Assembly: GCA_963836785.1 (NCBI GenBank) | Contig: CAWIKW010000001.1 | Span: 744,001 to 808,000 of the forward strand | DNA: 64,000 nt | Source of the DNA: DASQPR01 sp963836785 | GTDB taxonomy: Bacteria > Actinomycetota > Actinomycetes > Mycobacteriales > Micromonosporaceae | Direction of reading: 5' to 3' | Part shown: positions 35,929 through 45,787 of the stretch, piece by piece | How the letters are laid out: every line of letters begins with the position of its first letter | Numbering within the stretch: position 1 is the stretch's first letter | The notes under the pieces: model-generated | The model's database searches: none | The model's input: the letters and a program-made list of their open reading frames with translations, nothing else | Told to the model about the DNA's origin: nothing | Position numbers and translations under genes: made by a program

Positions 35929-36243
35929 TCACCGCGCGCGGTAGGCGTTCGGGTAGACCGATGTCGTGCGGCTTGGCGGACGCTGTTGCGGCACCTTCGG
36001 CCCTCCGTTGGTCGACGGTTGCTCCAGGGCATCGACGTTCACATCGACCAGGTCCGCGGATGACGGCTCACCCGGCGGTACGAACGCGTGCTGCACCACT
36101 TTCGGCGTGTAGGGGTAACGGGACGCGACATCACCGGTCTGGTGATGACGACCCGATCCGACCCGCCGACCCCATCGCGCTCGGAGCCACGCACCGATCC
36201 GCCGACGACGGCTCGCACGCGTCGAGACCTGGTACAACGACAT
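35929..36243 (-). CDS. Small basic hypothetical protein
   Basis: A 104-residue protein not assigned to any family. Residues 8-27 are very Arg-rich (ASRRRRIGAWLRARWGRR) and could bind nucleic acid or a membrane surface; the remainder is Pro/Ser/Thr-rich and probably disordered. The start is well supported: the ATG follows GGGGGGAGGATCGC, one of the best ribosome sites in the window. An open frame extends further upstream to 36378 without such a site. Confidence 0.6.
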   Translation of the reverse strand: MSLYQVSTRASRRRRIGAWLRARWGRRVGSGRHHQTGDVASRYPYTPKVVQHAFVPPGEPSSADLVDVNVDALEQPSTNGGPKVPQQRPPSRTTSVYPNAYRAR

Positions 36244-36596
36244 GCGATCCTCCCCCCACCAACGCGGCCGACCGCCAAGCGTCCATCCCCCTCGCATGCG
36301 GACGCGTTCGGGCCGACACTTCCGTTCGGCGCGGAGAGCCGAGTCGGCTGCACCATAGGCGACAACTTTTGGCGTCATCGACCCGAAGATTCCGCGCGAA
36401 TGGAAAAAGCCTGCGTTGCGTGATCCTATAGGCGGTCACGTGACAGGTACCCGGCTCAGGAACCCTGAGTGTCACCATCTGCGCCATCGATATGCATCGA
36501 TGACGCAACGTTACGACCGTACGCTGCGGATACGGGCGGCGGCAAGACGCCAGCCCGCCGGTGGACCCGACCGTTGCGCCGTCCTCGGCGGTCCGG
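36244..36596. other. Intergenic stretch with small palindromes
   Basis: About 350 bp without a gene, between the small basic protein and the B-lectin. It contains the 10-bp palindrome GTCACGTGAC near 36436 and the paired ATCGAT...ATCGAT around 36487-36502. The part next to 36243 should hold the promoter of the small basic protein. Nothing else was recognised. Confidence 0.4.
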
Positions 36597-37043
36597 TCAG
36601 TCCCGGCGGTTGCCCCGCTTCGCGCCAGCGTCGGCTGGACGTACCGGCGGAAGGTTATTCCCCGACGGTGCGGAACGGGTCGGCGGCACCGCGGTATCGG
36701 CGGACGACGCGACGAACGTGCGGCTTGACCATAGCTTCTTGCCGTCGGCGGCGTAGACGACAAGATCACGATCGTCCTGGAGGGCGAGCACCGCTCCCTC
36801 GTGGCCCCTCGTGCGGCTCGTCCACGCCGGCTTGTCGCCTTCGTGGTAGATCACGACATCGCCGTCGTCGCGCATCTCCGTGATGTTGGCGCCCGATCCC
36901 GCGGTGTTCGTTCCCCACACCGGCCTGTCGACGTCATACATGACCAGGTTGCCATCGGTCTCCATGGCCACCTTGTAGCGGCCGTTCGGTGACGTCAGCG
37001 CTTCGCCGCCGTTGATCCGCTCCCCGGAGCTGAGTCTGTCCAT
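36597..37043 (-). CDS. B-lectin (bulb-type mannose-binding) domain protein
   Basis: A 148-residue protein made of one beta-prism II lectin domain plus a 35-residue Pro/Arg-rich tail. The three sugar-binding repeats of QxDxNxVxY type are visible: METDGNLVMY (27-36), MRDDGDVVIY (57-66) and LQDDRDLVVY (88-97); the first is nearest to consensus. There is no signal peptide, so export would need another route. Bacterial relatives include lectin-like bacteriocins and adhesins; a role here is unknown. The ATG at 37043 follows GGAGACGCGG. An open frame upstream to 37520 is not used. Confidence 0.82.
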   Translation of the reverse strand: MDRLSSGERINGGEALTSPNGRYKVAMETDGNLVMYDVDRPVWGTNTAGSGANITEMRDDGDVVIYHEGDKPAWTSRTRGHEGAVLALQDDRDLVVYAADGKKLWSSRTFVASSADTAVPPTRSAPSGNNLPPVRPADAGAKRGNRRD

Positions 37044-37273
37044 CCGCGTCTCCGTCCGCCGCTCGACGCACATCTGCGTTGACTGGCGGTCGGCGCCGTT
37101 GCCAACCCTCGGATCCAGGGTAGGGCGACCGGAGGCCGGTTGACGATGCTTCCCAGTTCCGCTTCGGTGCCGTCGCTTCGTGGTTGCGTCGCTTCCCCGA
37201 GCACGGGCAAGCGTCAGTCGGTGAGCGTGCCTCGGACCTTGCCCGAGCTGACAGCTGCCGGCATCGTGGGCGG

Positions 37274-37993
37274 ATGCGACTGACGATCCTCGGCAGCTCC
37301 GGATCGGCTCCCGGACCAGATTCACCCTGCAGCGGCTACCTGGTCGAACAGGGCAACTACAGGCTACTGCTCGATCTCGGCCCCGGCGCATCGATGACAC
37401 TCCAACGCTTCGTCGCGCCGGGCGACATCGACGCGGTGATCCTTTCGCACAACCACACGGACCATCTTGCCGATCTGTTGCAGATGTGGCGGCTGCGGAT
37501 CGAGACCACGACCGCGCCACTGCCGATCATTGGCCCATCCAACATGCCGGCGGTGATCGTCGATCAGCCTGAGGAGTTCACGCCGGCCATCGCCCACGAA
37601 GGATTGCACCGTCTCGGTCCATTCGATGTCCGGCTGGCCCGCGTCGAGCACGGCGAGTGTTGGGCATCCCGCATCGGCGATCAGCTCTGCTACACCGCGG
37701 ACAGCGCGCCGTGCCCAGCGCTCGACGGGCTCGCCGCCGGCGTCGACGTGCTGCTCGCCGAGGCGTGTGGATTCGACGCCGATGGGCCGCTGAGTGGCCA
37801 TTCGACGGCCGGTGACGCCGCGCGCCTCGCCGTTCGATCGGGTGTACGGCTGCTGGTGCTGACCCACTTACGGCCATGGCACGACCACGTCCGACTGCTC
37901 GACGAGGCTGCGGCGATCGCCAACTGTCCCGTCATCCTGGCGCGCCCGAGCCTACGCCTCGCATTTCCGTCTAATTCGGATAGACGTCCGTGA
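37274..37993 (+). CDS. MBL-fold metallohydrolase (Rv1339-like)
   Basis: A 239-residue metallo-beta-lactamase-fold protein of the RNase Z/phosphodiesterase branch. The metal motif is SHNHTDHLAD with H59, H61, D63 and H64, followed by YTADSAPC and LTHLRPWHD near the C-terminus. The related mycobacterial Rv1339 has been linked to cyclic-nucleotide phosphodiesterase activity; that role is carried over only by family resemblance. The frame begins at 37184, but the ATG at 37274 (MRLTILGSSGS) starts exactly at the first fold strand and is chosen. It is divergent from the B-lectin gene. Confidence 0.87.
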   Translation: MRLTILGSSGSAPGPDSPCSGYLVEQGNYRLLLDLGPGASMTLQRFVAPGDIDAVILSHNHTDHLADLLQMWRLRIETTTAPLPIIGPSNMPAVIVDQPEEFTPAIAHEGLHRLGPFDVRLARVEHGECWASRIGDQLCYTADSAPCPALDGLAAGVDVLLAEACGFDADGPLSGHSTAGDAARLAVRSGVRLLVLTHLRPWHDHVRLLDEAAAIANCPVILARPSLRLAFPSNSDRRP

Positions 37994-38265
37994 CACCGCG
38001 GCGCCGAGCGCGCCGTCACGTAGGCATACGCATCCCCCTAACGGCCCCCTTAACACGAGCCGTTCGGTTCCCGAAAAATGCCTGGGATCTGGCCCTAGAT
38101 CACAGCGGTGCGCCGCCGCCGTAACGAGCCCGTCAAGCTTTCCTGTGATTCCACTGAGGCACCAACCGCCCGACGTTTCCTTGAGGCACCGCAGCACCCG
38201 CGTTAGCCGTTCCATGCGGTCGGCGTGTTCCAGTTGGTTGTTCGCGGTAAAAATCTGGAGGAGAC

Positions 38266-40008
38266 ATGCGCGTAGGAACGAAGAGGCTTACCGGTCTCAT
38301 CGCTCTTTCTGCTGTCGGTCTGCTCGGCGTCGCGGCGTGTGGCACGAGCAAATCGAACGGCAACTCTCAGTCCACCGCGTCGGCCGGGTATTCGGCATGT
38401 GCCACGAACCCGGACACGTGCAACAGCGGACCCCGCAAGGACGGCGGCGATATCGTCGTCGCGCTCGGCAAGTATCCGTCCACGTGGAACACCAACAGCT
38501 CGGACGGCAACGTCCTCGAGACGACCCAGCAGGTCGCGCTCATCGCGCCGAGCGCATTCACCTTGCTGCCCAGCGGCAAGATCGTCTACAACTCGGATCT
38601 GTTGGCGGGCGAGCCGCAGATCACCAGCACCAGCCCGCAGACGATCGTCTACAAATTGAAGCCGACCGCCAAGTGGAGCAACGGCACGCCGATCAGCGCC
38701 GACGACTTCATCTACCTGTGGAAGAGCCTCAACGGCCACGACAAGAACATTCCGATCGTCGGCAGCACCGGGTTCGACCAGATCAGCAACATCGTCGGCT
38801 CGGACAACGGCGAGACCGTCACGGTCACCTTCTCCAAGCCGTACTCCGACTGGAAGGGCCTGTTCACCGAGATACTTCCGGCGTGGTACGCGAAGCAGAA
38901 GGTCGGCGGTCTGGACACCGACGCTCAGCTCGAGGCCGCGTTCAAGGTCTGGAACGCTCCGCCGACCGACTGGTCCGGTGGCCCGTACAAGCTGTCGAAC
39001 GTGCAGTCGCAGCAGTCCGCGACCTTCGTGCCGAACACCGCGTGGTACGGCGCTGACAAGCCGTCACTGAAGACGATCACCTTCAAGTACATCACCGACC
39101 AGACGCAGGACGTCCCGGCGCTGCAGAACCAGGAAATCCAAGCGCTGAACATCCAGCCCGACCAGGACACCGTGCAGCAGCTCAGCCAGACGCCGGGCGT
39201 CAACTACGAGGTCTCGGCCGGATTCGGCTTCGAACATCTCGAAGTCAACAGCACGAGCAAGTTCCTGAAGGACCCGGCGCTTCGTGAGGCCGTGTTCGAC
39301 ACCATCAACATCCAGGACATGATCGACAAGACGATCAAGCCGTTCTTCCCGAGCGCCAAGATCCTCTACAGCCACAACATGTTCCCGGGCGAGACCGGCT
39401 ACCAGGACGTCACAAAGGCGGCGGCACCCGACGAGGGCACCGGCAACGTAGCCAAGGCCAAGCAGATCCTGCAGCAGGCCGGCTACAAGCTGAACGGTAC
39501 GCAGCTCATGACCCCCAGCGGCGTGCCGGTGACGATCAACTTCGTGCACACCGACACCGCGGTCCGTGACCAGTCGGCTCAGTTGATCGCGCAGTACCTG
39601 TCGCAGATCGGCATCAAGGTCACCGACAAGGTCAGCGCGGACCTCGGAGCATCGTTGTCGAACTTCGACTTCGACATCATCCAGTTCGGTTTCGCCGGTT
39701 CGCCGTTGCTGTCGGCCGATCACGACCTTTGGTACAAGGACGCCGGCAACAACTTCACGCACTGGAGCGACCCGCAGTCCGACCAACTGCTGAACCAGAT
39801 GGCCGTCGAACTCGACCCGACGAAGCAGGCCGCCCTGCTCAACCAGCAGGACACCATTCTCACCAAGGCGTTCGTCGACCTGCCGCTCTACCGCAAGCCC
39901 AACCTGATGGTCTCGACGAACCAGTACATCAACATCCGCGACAACCAGGCTGGTTCGTTCTTCACGTACAACACCCAGCAATGGGGTCTTACGGCGTCCG
40001 CGCAGTAA
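38266..40008 (+). CDS. Peptide/opine ABC transporter substrate-binding lipoprotein
   Basis: A 580-residue SBP_bac_5 (OppA/DppA-type) protein. The signal peptide ends in a lipobox GVAAC with lipidated C25, so it is anchored outside the membrane. The domain core includes PTAKWSNGTPISADDF, the usual signature of the family. It starts after a strong GGAGGAG site. No permease or ATPase genes follow; instead a perfect terminator hairpin comes directly after, so it is transcribed alone and must use a transporter encoded elsewhere. Unusually high Asn/Gln/Thr content for the window is normal for such secreted proteins. Confidence 0.93.
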   Translation: MRVGTKRLTGLIALSAVGLLGVAACGTSKSNGNSQSTASAGYSACATNPDTCNSGPRKDGGDIVVALGKYPSTWNTNSSDGNVLETTQQVALIAPSAFTLLPSGKIVYNSDLLAGEPQITSTSPQTIVYKLKPTAKWSNGTPISADDFIYLWKSLNGHDKNIPIVGSTGFDQISNIVGSDNGETVTVTFSKPYSDWKGLFTEILPAWYAKQKVGGLDTDAQLEAAFKVWNAPPTDWSGGPYKLSNVQSQQSATFVPNTAWYGADKPSLKTITFKYITDQTQDVPALQNQEIQALNIQPDQDTVQQLSQTPGVNYEVSAGFGFEHLEVNSTSKFLKDPALREAVFDTINIQDMIDKTIKPFFPSAKILYSHNMFPGETGYQDVTKAAAPDEGTGNVAKAKQILQQAGYKLNGTQLMTPSGVPVTINFVHTDTAVRDQSAQLIAQYLSQIGIKVTDKVSADLGASLSNFDFDIIQFGFAGSPLLSADHDLWYKDAGNNFTHWSDPQSDQLLNQMAVELDPTKQAALLNQQDTILTKAFVDLPLYRKPNLMVSTNQYINIRDNQAGSFFTYNTQQWGLTASAQ

Positions 40009-40041
40009 CCCTGACTCACGGTTTGTGGGGGAAGCCGTGAC

Positions 40042-40078
40042 GGCCGGCCCCGGGTGCCAGAGGCACCCGGGGCCGGCC
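40042..40078. terminator. Perfect 17-bp hairpin, bidirectional terminator
   Basis: GGCCGGCCCCGGGTGCC pairs exactly with its complement around a 3-nt AGA loop. It lies 33 bp after the binding-protein gene and about 55 bp beyond the 3' end of rnpB on the other strand, so it can stop both. Confidence 0.88.
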
Positions 40079-40131
40079 CATATCAGCCGGGAGATCCGCC
40101 GTAGAAATCGCTCGCCACGGCAGCGGTACGG

Positions 40132-40565
<434 letters not shown>

Positions 40566-40571
40566 TAGATC

Positions 40572-40577
40572 ATTCTA
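40572..40577 (-). promoter_or_regulatory. -10 box of rnpB
   Basis: TAGAAT on the minus strand ends about 7 nt before the inferred 5' end of RNase P RNA. It is the best -10 match in that gap. Confidence 0.6.
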
Positions 40578-40693
40578 GCCTCTGCCGGAGGTCGGGCCCG
40601 GAGGTCCGCGGCAGCATTGTCGGAAGTCGACGGAAATGTCGGTACCGCGCGCGTACGCGCCGCGATGGGCCGTCGGGCTGGCAGGCTTCGACT

Positions 40694-41401
40694 ATGCGCT
40701 CGTACGAGATCACCGCCGAGTTCTACGACCTGCTCCAAGCAAGTCGATATGTGCAGCGGGCCGACGCCGTCCTTTCGCGGTGGCTCGGCCGGCCACGGGT
40801 CGGCGCGCTTGATGTCGGCGCCGGTACCGGCCTCGCGACCGAGCTGCTGGCCAAGCGCTGCGGCGTGACCGTACACGCCGTCGAACCGACCCGGAGCATG
40901 CGTACGGTCCTGCTGAGCCGGCTGGCCGCGCGGCCGGAGCTGCTGGAACACGTACGCGTGCATGCCCGTCCGATCCAGGATCTCGGTCTTCGCCAGGTCG
41001 CTGACTTCGGGCTGTGCCTGAACACGATGGGTACGCTCGGTCGCGACGAGCGTGCCGAGGCGCTGGCGGCCCTGGCGGGTGCGCTCACACCGGACGCGAC
41101 GCTCGTCGTGCAGCGGCCACCGGACGCGCCTGGCCGCCCATATGCCACCCTTCCGGCGTGGCACCTCGGCGGCGACATCTACTCCGGCGACGTGACCTGC
41201 GTCGAGAACCGGCCCGGCGCGATCGAATGGCGTTTCACCTATCGCGTCACGCGTGACGACGCGGTGATCCGCGAAGAAGTCGAGACGTTCGACGGGTTCC
41301 TCGTCTCCGCGGGTGACTTCGACCTCGAGATGCGCGATGCCGGTTTTGTCGTCACGGACGTCGACGACCATGACGTCGTCGTCGCCCACCGCAGCGGCTG
41401 A
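40694..41401 (+). CDS. Class I SAM-dependent methyltransferase
   Basis: A 235-residue enzyme with the Rossmann-like SAM fold. Motif I reads ALDVGAGTGLATELL (38-52) and motif II ends in VEPTRSM. The middle segment (ADFGLCLNTMGTL) is the motif IV region, and the C-terminal half forms a substrate cap as in small-molecule methyltransferases. The target is unknown. The ATG at 40694 lacks a strong ribosome site. It lies just upstream of the rnpB promoter on the opposite strand and is followed by a short tandem repeat that begins at its stop codon. Confidence 0.85.
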   Translation: MRSYEITAEFYDLLQASRYVQRADAVLSRWLGRPRVGALDVGAGTGLATELLAKRCGVTVHAVEPTRSMRTVLLSRLAARPELLEHVRVHARPIQDLGLRQVADFGLCLNTMGTLGRDERAEALAALAGALTPDATLVVQRPPDAPGRPYATLPAWHLGGDIYSGDVTCVENRPGAIEWRFTYRVTRDDAVIREEVETFDGFLVSAGDFDLEMRDAGFVVTDVDDHDVVVAHRSG

Positions 41402-41467
41402 GCCGCCCCGCGCCGCTGAGCCGCCCTGCGCCGACTGAGCCACCCGCACCGACTGAGCCGCTGCGCA
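41399..41467. repeat. Tandem array of about 19-bp units at a stop codon
   Basis: Four imperfect units beginning CTGAGCCGCC or CTGAGCCACC follow each other. The first TGA is the stop of the methyltransferase gene. Each unit supplies an in-frame or near-frame TGA, so slippage here would not lengthen the protein by much. Confidence 0.7.
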
Positions 41468-41532
41468 ATGATGCAGGCACCGTCGGTGCATGATTGGCCA
41501 GCCCACCCCGGCGGGATCTAACGTAAGCGCCC

Positions 41533-42312
41533 ATGAGCGCCGCACATATCGCATTCCTGCTGCTCGCGGGCCTCGCCGCGGGCACCGTGAACGCGATCGC
41601 CGGCGGCGGTTCACTCATCACGTTCCCAGCCCTACTCGCGACCGGTCTGCCGGCGAAGTCCGCCAACGTGACGAATTCGGTGGCGGTCTTCCCCGGCTAC
41701 ACGGCGTCCGTCTACGGCAGCCGCATGGATCTCGCCGAGCTGGCCGACTCCCGCGGCCACCAAGCCCTGCTGTGGCTGACGCCCACGTGCGTCGCCGGCT
41801 CGGTCTTCGGCTGCGTCCTCCTGCTCGCAACGCCCGCCGCGGCGTTCCAGGACATCGTCCCGTTCCTGGTCATCGGGGCGGCCTTCGTGCTCGCGTTCCA
41901 GCAGCGGCTACGCAATGTCGTCGGTCACCCGCGGGATATGTCGCCGCGCCGGCGGACGATCACGCTGCACATGCTTGTCGGGGTCGGATCCGTCTATGGC
42001 GGCTACTTCGGCGCCGCGCTCGGCGTCATGCTCGTGGCGGCGCTCGGCCTCATCCTGGACGAGAGTCTCAAGCGCATCAACGCACTCAAGAACGCGATCT
42101 CCGCGGTCGTCGGACTGATCACTGTCCTCGTGTTCGCCCTCTTCGGCCCGGTTGACTGGGTTGACGTCCTCCTGCTCGCGCCGGCCACGATCATCGGCGG
42201 GTACGTCGGCGCGCGGGTGGCCCGCCGGCTTCCGCCGATCATCTTGCGAGTCGTGATCGTGACCCTCTCGTTCGTCGTCGGCATCATCCTGTTCGTCAAA
42301 GCGTTCGCGTGA
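41533..42312 (+). CDS. TSUP family transporter (TauE/SafE)
   Basis: A 259-residue membrane protein with about eight helices. The family repeat is seen at the N-terminus (GTVNAIAGGGSLITFPALL) and again after the middle (GSVYGGYFGAALGVMLVAALG). TSUP proteins export sulfite, sulfoacetate or related organic anions. Its stop overlaps the GTG of the next transporter gene as GTGA, so both are translated together. TAACGT lies 8 nt before the ATG and no ribosome site is visible, so the mRNA may be leaderless or have a very short leader. Confidence 0.9.
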   Translation: MSAAHIAFLLLAGLAAGTVNAIAGGGSLITFPALLATGLPAKSANVTNSVAVFPGYTASVYGSRMDLAELADSRGHQALLWLTPTCVAGSVFGCVLLLATPAAAFQDIVPFLVIGAAFVLAFQQRLRNVVGHPRDMSPRRRTITLHMLVGVGSVYGGYFGAALGVMLVAALGLILDESLKRINALKNAISAVVGLITVLVFALFGPVDWVDVLLLAPATIIGGYVGARVARRLPPIILRVVIVTLSFVVGIILFVKAFA

Positions 42313-43601
42313 GCACAGCGGTCGCGGTCGCGCTGCTCGCGGCCGTACTGGTCTTTGCCACCCTGCGCCCGAAGCGGCTGTCGGAGGCGGTCGCGGCCGT
42401 TCCGGCGGCGGCGTTGGTCGTCACGTTGGGAGTGGTGTCCGGGCGACAGGCGCTCGACGAACTCGGGGCACTCGGTCCGACCGTCGGTTTCCTGGCCGCC
42501 GTCCTGGTCCTCGCCCACGCCGCCGATCGGGCCGGCGTCTTCCGCTGGGCCGGCGCGGTCGCCGCGCGGGTCAGTCGCGGCAGCGCGCAGCGCCTGCTCG
42601 CGGTGGTCTTTCTCATCGCGTCGCTCACGACCGCCGTGCTGAGCCTCGACGCCACGGTGGTGCTGCTGACACCGGTCGTCCTACTCACGGCACAGACACT
42701 GCGGGTACGGCCACGGCCGCATGTCTACGCCTGCGCCCACCTGGCGAACTCCGCGTCGCTTCTGCTGCCGATCGCCAACCTGACGAACCTGTTGGCATTT
42801 GCCGCGAGCGGCGTGAGTTTCGTGAGGTTCGCCGCGCTGATGTCGCTGCCGTGGATCGTCGCGATCGCCATCGAGTACGTGATCTTCCGGCGGTTCTTCG
42901 CGGCCGATCTCGTGAGCTCCGACCGCGGTCCGGTCGCCGACGGCGGGCGCGCGGATGCCGTTGTGCGGCCCGAACCGGCACCGCCCGCGCCCCGATTCGC
43001 ACTGTCCGTCCTCGCGCTGACTCTGGTCGGTTTCGCCGCGCTCGAACCGCTCGGCGTCGCGCCGGCGTGGGTGGCGCTGGGCGGAGCGCTCGTGCTGGGC
43101 GTACGGGATGTCGCGACGACCGATCGGGGCGAGCGTGGTCGGGTCGCCGTTCGACTGTGCCGCGCGGCCAACCCGATGTTCTGCGCGTTCGTATTTGCGC
43201 TCGGAATCGTGGTGTTGGCCGTCCGCGACACCGGGCTCGGCCACCTCGTCGCCGAGTGGGCGCCATCGACGCCGACGTTCGCCGGGCTGCTGGGTGCCGC
43301 CGTGCTGGCGGCTGTACTCGCGAATGTGCTCAACAACCTGCCGGCGACGCTGCTGTTGGTGCCCGTCGTCGCGCACTCCCCCGGCCTCGTGTTCGCCGTG
43401 TTGCTGGGCGTCAACATCGGGCCGAACCTGACGTACGTCGGCTCACTCGCCACGCTGCTATGGCGCCAAGTGCTGCACGCCCGCGACCACGTGCCCGACA
43501 TCCGTACGTTTCTGGCGCTGGGTGCCTTGACTGTGCCGGCGTGCCTCCTGGCCGCCTGCGGCGCCCTGTGGCTGACACTGCGTCTTACGGGCACCACTTA
43601 G
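42309..43601 (+). CDS. ArsB/NhaD/SLC13-type permease
   Basis: A 430-residue polytopic protein of the ion-transporter superfamily. Paired re-entrant features are visible: SLDATVVLLTPVVL in the first half and NVLNNLPATLLLVPVV in the second, plus NIGPNLTYVGSLATLLW near the end, all typical of ArsB and SLC13 permeases. A charged cytosolic loop (about 205-225) separates the halves. The anion carried is uncertain: arsenite, a dicarboxylate or sulfate are all possible. Coupling by GTGA to the TSUP gene suggests the two handle the same or related anions. Confidence 0.85.
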   Translation: MSTAVAVALLAAVLVFATLRPKRLSEAVAAVPAAALVVTLGVVSGRQALDELGALGPTVGFLAAVLVLAHAADRAGVFRWAGAVAARVSRGSAQRLLAVVFLIASLTTAVLSLDATVVLLTPVVLLTAQTLRVRPRPHVYACAHLANSASLLLPIANLTNLLAFAASGVSFVRFAALMSLPWIVAIAIEYVIFRRFFAADLVSSDRGPVADGGRADAVVRPEPAPPAPRFALSVLALTLVGFAALEPLGVAPAWVALGGALVLGVRDVATTDRGERGRVAVRLCRAANPMFCAFVFALGIVVLAVRDTGLGHLVAEWAPSTPTFAGLLGAAVLAAVLANVLNNLPATLLLVPVVAHSPGLVFAVLLGVNIGPNLTYVGSLATLLWRQVLHARDHVPDIRTFLALGALTVPACLLAACGALWLTLRLTGTT

Positions 43602-43626
43602 CGCCGCCCGACCGCCGCATCTCGCG

Positions 43627-43685
43627 AACTGTACGGAGAATCGGCGCTCCTGCGGCCCGAGCGTGACCAAGTCCCGTACAACTGC
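43627..43685. repeat. 59-bp dispersed element, copy 2
   Basis: Exactly 59 bp long, with the same ends (AACTGTACGG, CCGTACAACTGC) and inner GGCGCTCC as the copy at 23001-23059; the rest has diverged. It lies in the gap between the ArsB-type gene and the aldehyde dehydrogenase, a 270-bp stretch with no other feature. Confidence 0.8.
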
Positions 43686-43874
43686 ACGGCAAACCGCGGG
43701 GCGGACGTTTGACGGCAGTTTCGCTGGCATATCTTGGCCGATAGGACCTCTCTGTGACGATGCCCGCCGGCGGGGATCGGACGCGCGCGACGGACCGTGG
43801 CGTTTGCCCTCCCGCAACCCGGCAAGCTGTGAGAGGTTGATCAGGACTGATCCGCGTCCGTGAGGAGCGTCGAA

Positions 43875-45290
43875 ATGCCCATCGCCACCGTTAATCCCAC
43901 CACCGGCGAGCAGCTGAAGGCGTTTGACGCGCTGCCGCCCGACCAGATCGACCGCCGGCTCGCCACCGCCGAGTCCGGATTCGCCGCGCTGGGCCACACC
44001 ACGTTCGGCCAACGGGCCGAATGGATGGTCGCCGCCGCTGGCATCCTGGACGCCGAGGTCGACAGCATCGCCACGATGATGACCACCGAGATGGGCAAGA
44101 CGCTCGCGTCGGCCAAGGCCGAGGTCACCAAGTGCGCCAAGGCCTGCCGTTATTTCGCCGAGCACGCCCAACAGTTCCTGGCGGCCGAGCCGGCCGACGC
44201 CGCGGCGGTGAGCGCCAACCAGGCGTACGCGATCTACCGGCCGCTCGGTCCCGTACTCGCGATCATGCCCTGGAACTTCCCGCTCTGGCAGGCCATGCGA
44301 TTCGCGGCACCGGCCCTGATGGCCGGCAACGCCGGGCTCCTCAAACACGCATCGAACGTGCCGCAGACCGCATTGTTCATGGAGGAACTCTTCCGCCGCG
44401 CCGGATTCCCGGACGGAAGCTTCCAGACGCTGCTCATCGGCGCGGACGCGGTCGAGGGCGTGCTGAGCGACCGGCGGGTCAAGGCCGCGACGCTCACCGG
44501 CAGCGAAGCCGCCGGCCGGTCGGTCGCCGCGATCGCCGGCCGCGAGCTCAAGAAGATGGTGTTGGAACTCGGCGGCAGTGATCCATTCGTGGTCATGCCG
44601 TCGGCCGACATCGAGGCCGCGGCAAAGGTGGCCACCACTGCCCGCTGCCAGAACAACGGCCAGTCGTGCATCGCCGCGAAACGCTTCATCGTGCACTCCG
44701 ACGTGTACGACAAGTTCACCGATGCGTTCGTGGCCCACATGACACTGCTGACCGTTGGCGATCCCATGGACGCCGAGACCGACGTCGGTCCACTGGCGCT
44801 GCGGGCCGGGCGGGACGATGTCGCGGCCCAGGTGGCCGACGCGGTCAGCAAGGGCGCCGCGGTGCTGTGCGGCGGCGAGGCGCCCGATCAGTCCGGTTGG
44901 TGGTATCCGCCGACCGTGGTCACCGATCTCACGCCCGACATGGCCATGTGGTCCGACGAGGTGTTTGGCCCGGTGGCCGGGCTGTTCCGGGTCGATTCCT
45001 ATGACGAGGCGGTACGTCTCGCGAACGGGACCGACTTCGGACTCGGCGCGAACGCGTGGACGATCGACCCGGTCGAGCAGGAGCGATTCGTTCAGGACCT
45101 GGACGCCGGCATGGTGTTCCTCAACGGCATGGTCACGTCCTACCCCGAACTGCCGTTCGGCGGCGTCAAGCATTCCGGCTACGGCCGCGAGCTGTCCGCA
45201 CACGGCATCCGGGAATTCTGCAACCTCACCTCGGTGTGGGTTGGCGGTCCGGCCACGACCACGCTCGGACCGGGCGCACACAGCGAGTAG
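43875..45290 (+). CDS. gabD: Succinate-semialdehyde dehydrogenase (NAD(P)+)
   Basis: A 471-residue aldehyde dehydrogenase. Seen: the cofactor region MPWNFPLWQ, general base E231 in LELGGSDPF, and nucleophile C265 in NNGQSCIAAKR. The QSCIAAKRFIV context and the ending LPFGGVKHSGYGRELS fit succinate-semialdehyde dehydrogenases of the GabD1 type, which feed GABA or glutamate carbon into the TCA cycle. Substrate assignment is by pattern only. The start at 43875 follows GAGGAG; the frame is open 15 bp further upstream. Confidence 0.88.
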   Translation: MPIATVNPTTGEQLKAFDALPPDQIDRRLATAESGFAALGHTTFGQRAEWMVAAAGILDAEVDSIATMMTTEMGKTLASAKAEVTKCAKACRYFAEHAQQFLAAEPADAAAVSANQAYAIYRPLGPVLAIMPWNFPLWQAMRFAAPALMAGNAGLLKHASNVPQTALFMEELFRRAGFPDGSFQTLLIGADAVEGVLSDRRVKAATLTGSEAAGRSVAAIAGRELKKMVLELGGSDPFVVMPSADIEAAAKVATTARCQNNGQSCIAAKRFIVHSDVYDKFTDAFVAHMTLLTVGDPMDAETDVGPLALRAGRDDVAAQVADAVSKGAAVLCGGEAPDQSGWWYPPTVVTDLTPDMAMWSDEVFGPVAGLFRVDSYDEAVRLANGTDFGLGANAWTIDPVEQERFVQDLDAGMVFLNGMVTSYPELPFGGVKHSGYGRELSAHGIREFCNLTSVWVGGPATTTLGPGAHSE

Positions 45291-45360
45291 GACGCCTCGG
45301 CCCACGATCTCGATCACGCCGACCACGGCCGGACACCACGACGATCAAGGATGGCGACGC

Positions 45361-45762
45361 ATGGCCAAGCACACCCGCAACGATCCCGAACGCGACGAGC
45401 TGTGGAAGGAGTTCCACCGCCTGGTGACGATGCCGTCGCCGGAGCTGAGCGACTGGCTCGTCGAGACACGCGAGGGCGTGGAGATCTACGCGAACGAGCC
45501 GGACGTCGATGTACGGGAGCTGGGCGAAGGCGTGTCGCGGATCCTCGGCAAGCGCAAGGTCGACCTGACCCCGGCCGACGAGGACCTGATGGCCGAGGTC
45601 GTCGACGAGATCAGCCAGCTCCTGGAGAACCCGCCCGAGCCCGGCAGCGACCGCGGCCCGTGGCAGGACACGTTGCGGACTCTCGGGCACGACCCGCTCC
45701 GCGAGAACGAGGAGCTCGGCGACGAGTTCGACGAGGAGGAGGAGTATCCGCCGAACCGATGA
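45361..45762 (+). CDS. DUF3140 family protein
   Basis: A 133-residue acidic cytosolic protein. The core (ELWKEFHRLVTMPSPELSDWL, then LGKRKVDLTPADEDLM) fits the uncharacterised actinobacterial family DUF3140. The C-terminus is strongly acidic (EFDEEEEYPPNR). Relatives are often annotated as DNA-binding, but I see no proven motif. The ATG at 45361 follows AAGGATGG; a longer frame that runs through the dehydrogenase gene is a shadow. It converges with the EamA-type gene with only 25 bp between. Confidence 0.82.
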   Translation: MAKHTRNDPERDELWKEFHRLVTMPSPELSDWLVETREGVEIYANEPDVDVRELGEGVSRILGKRKVDLTPADEDLMAEVVDEISQLLENPPEPGSDRGPWQDTLRTLGHDPLRENEELGDEFDEEEEYPPNR

Positions 45763-45787
45763 GCGGCGCCCTCGACAGGCCTGCCGG

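Noticed and set aside
43458..45326. 622-codon minus-strand frame opposite the aldehyde dehydrogenase
   Set aside because: The aldehyde dehydrogenase motifs lie on the plus strand. The minus frame has no recognisable domain.
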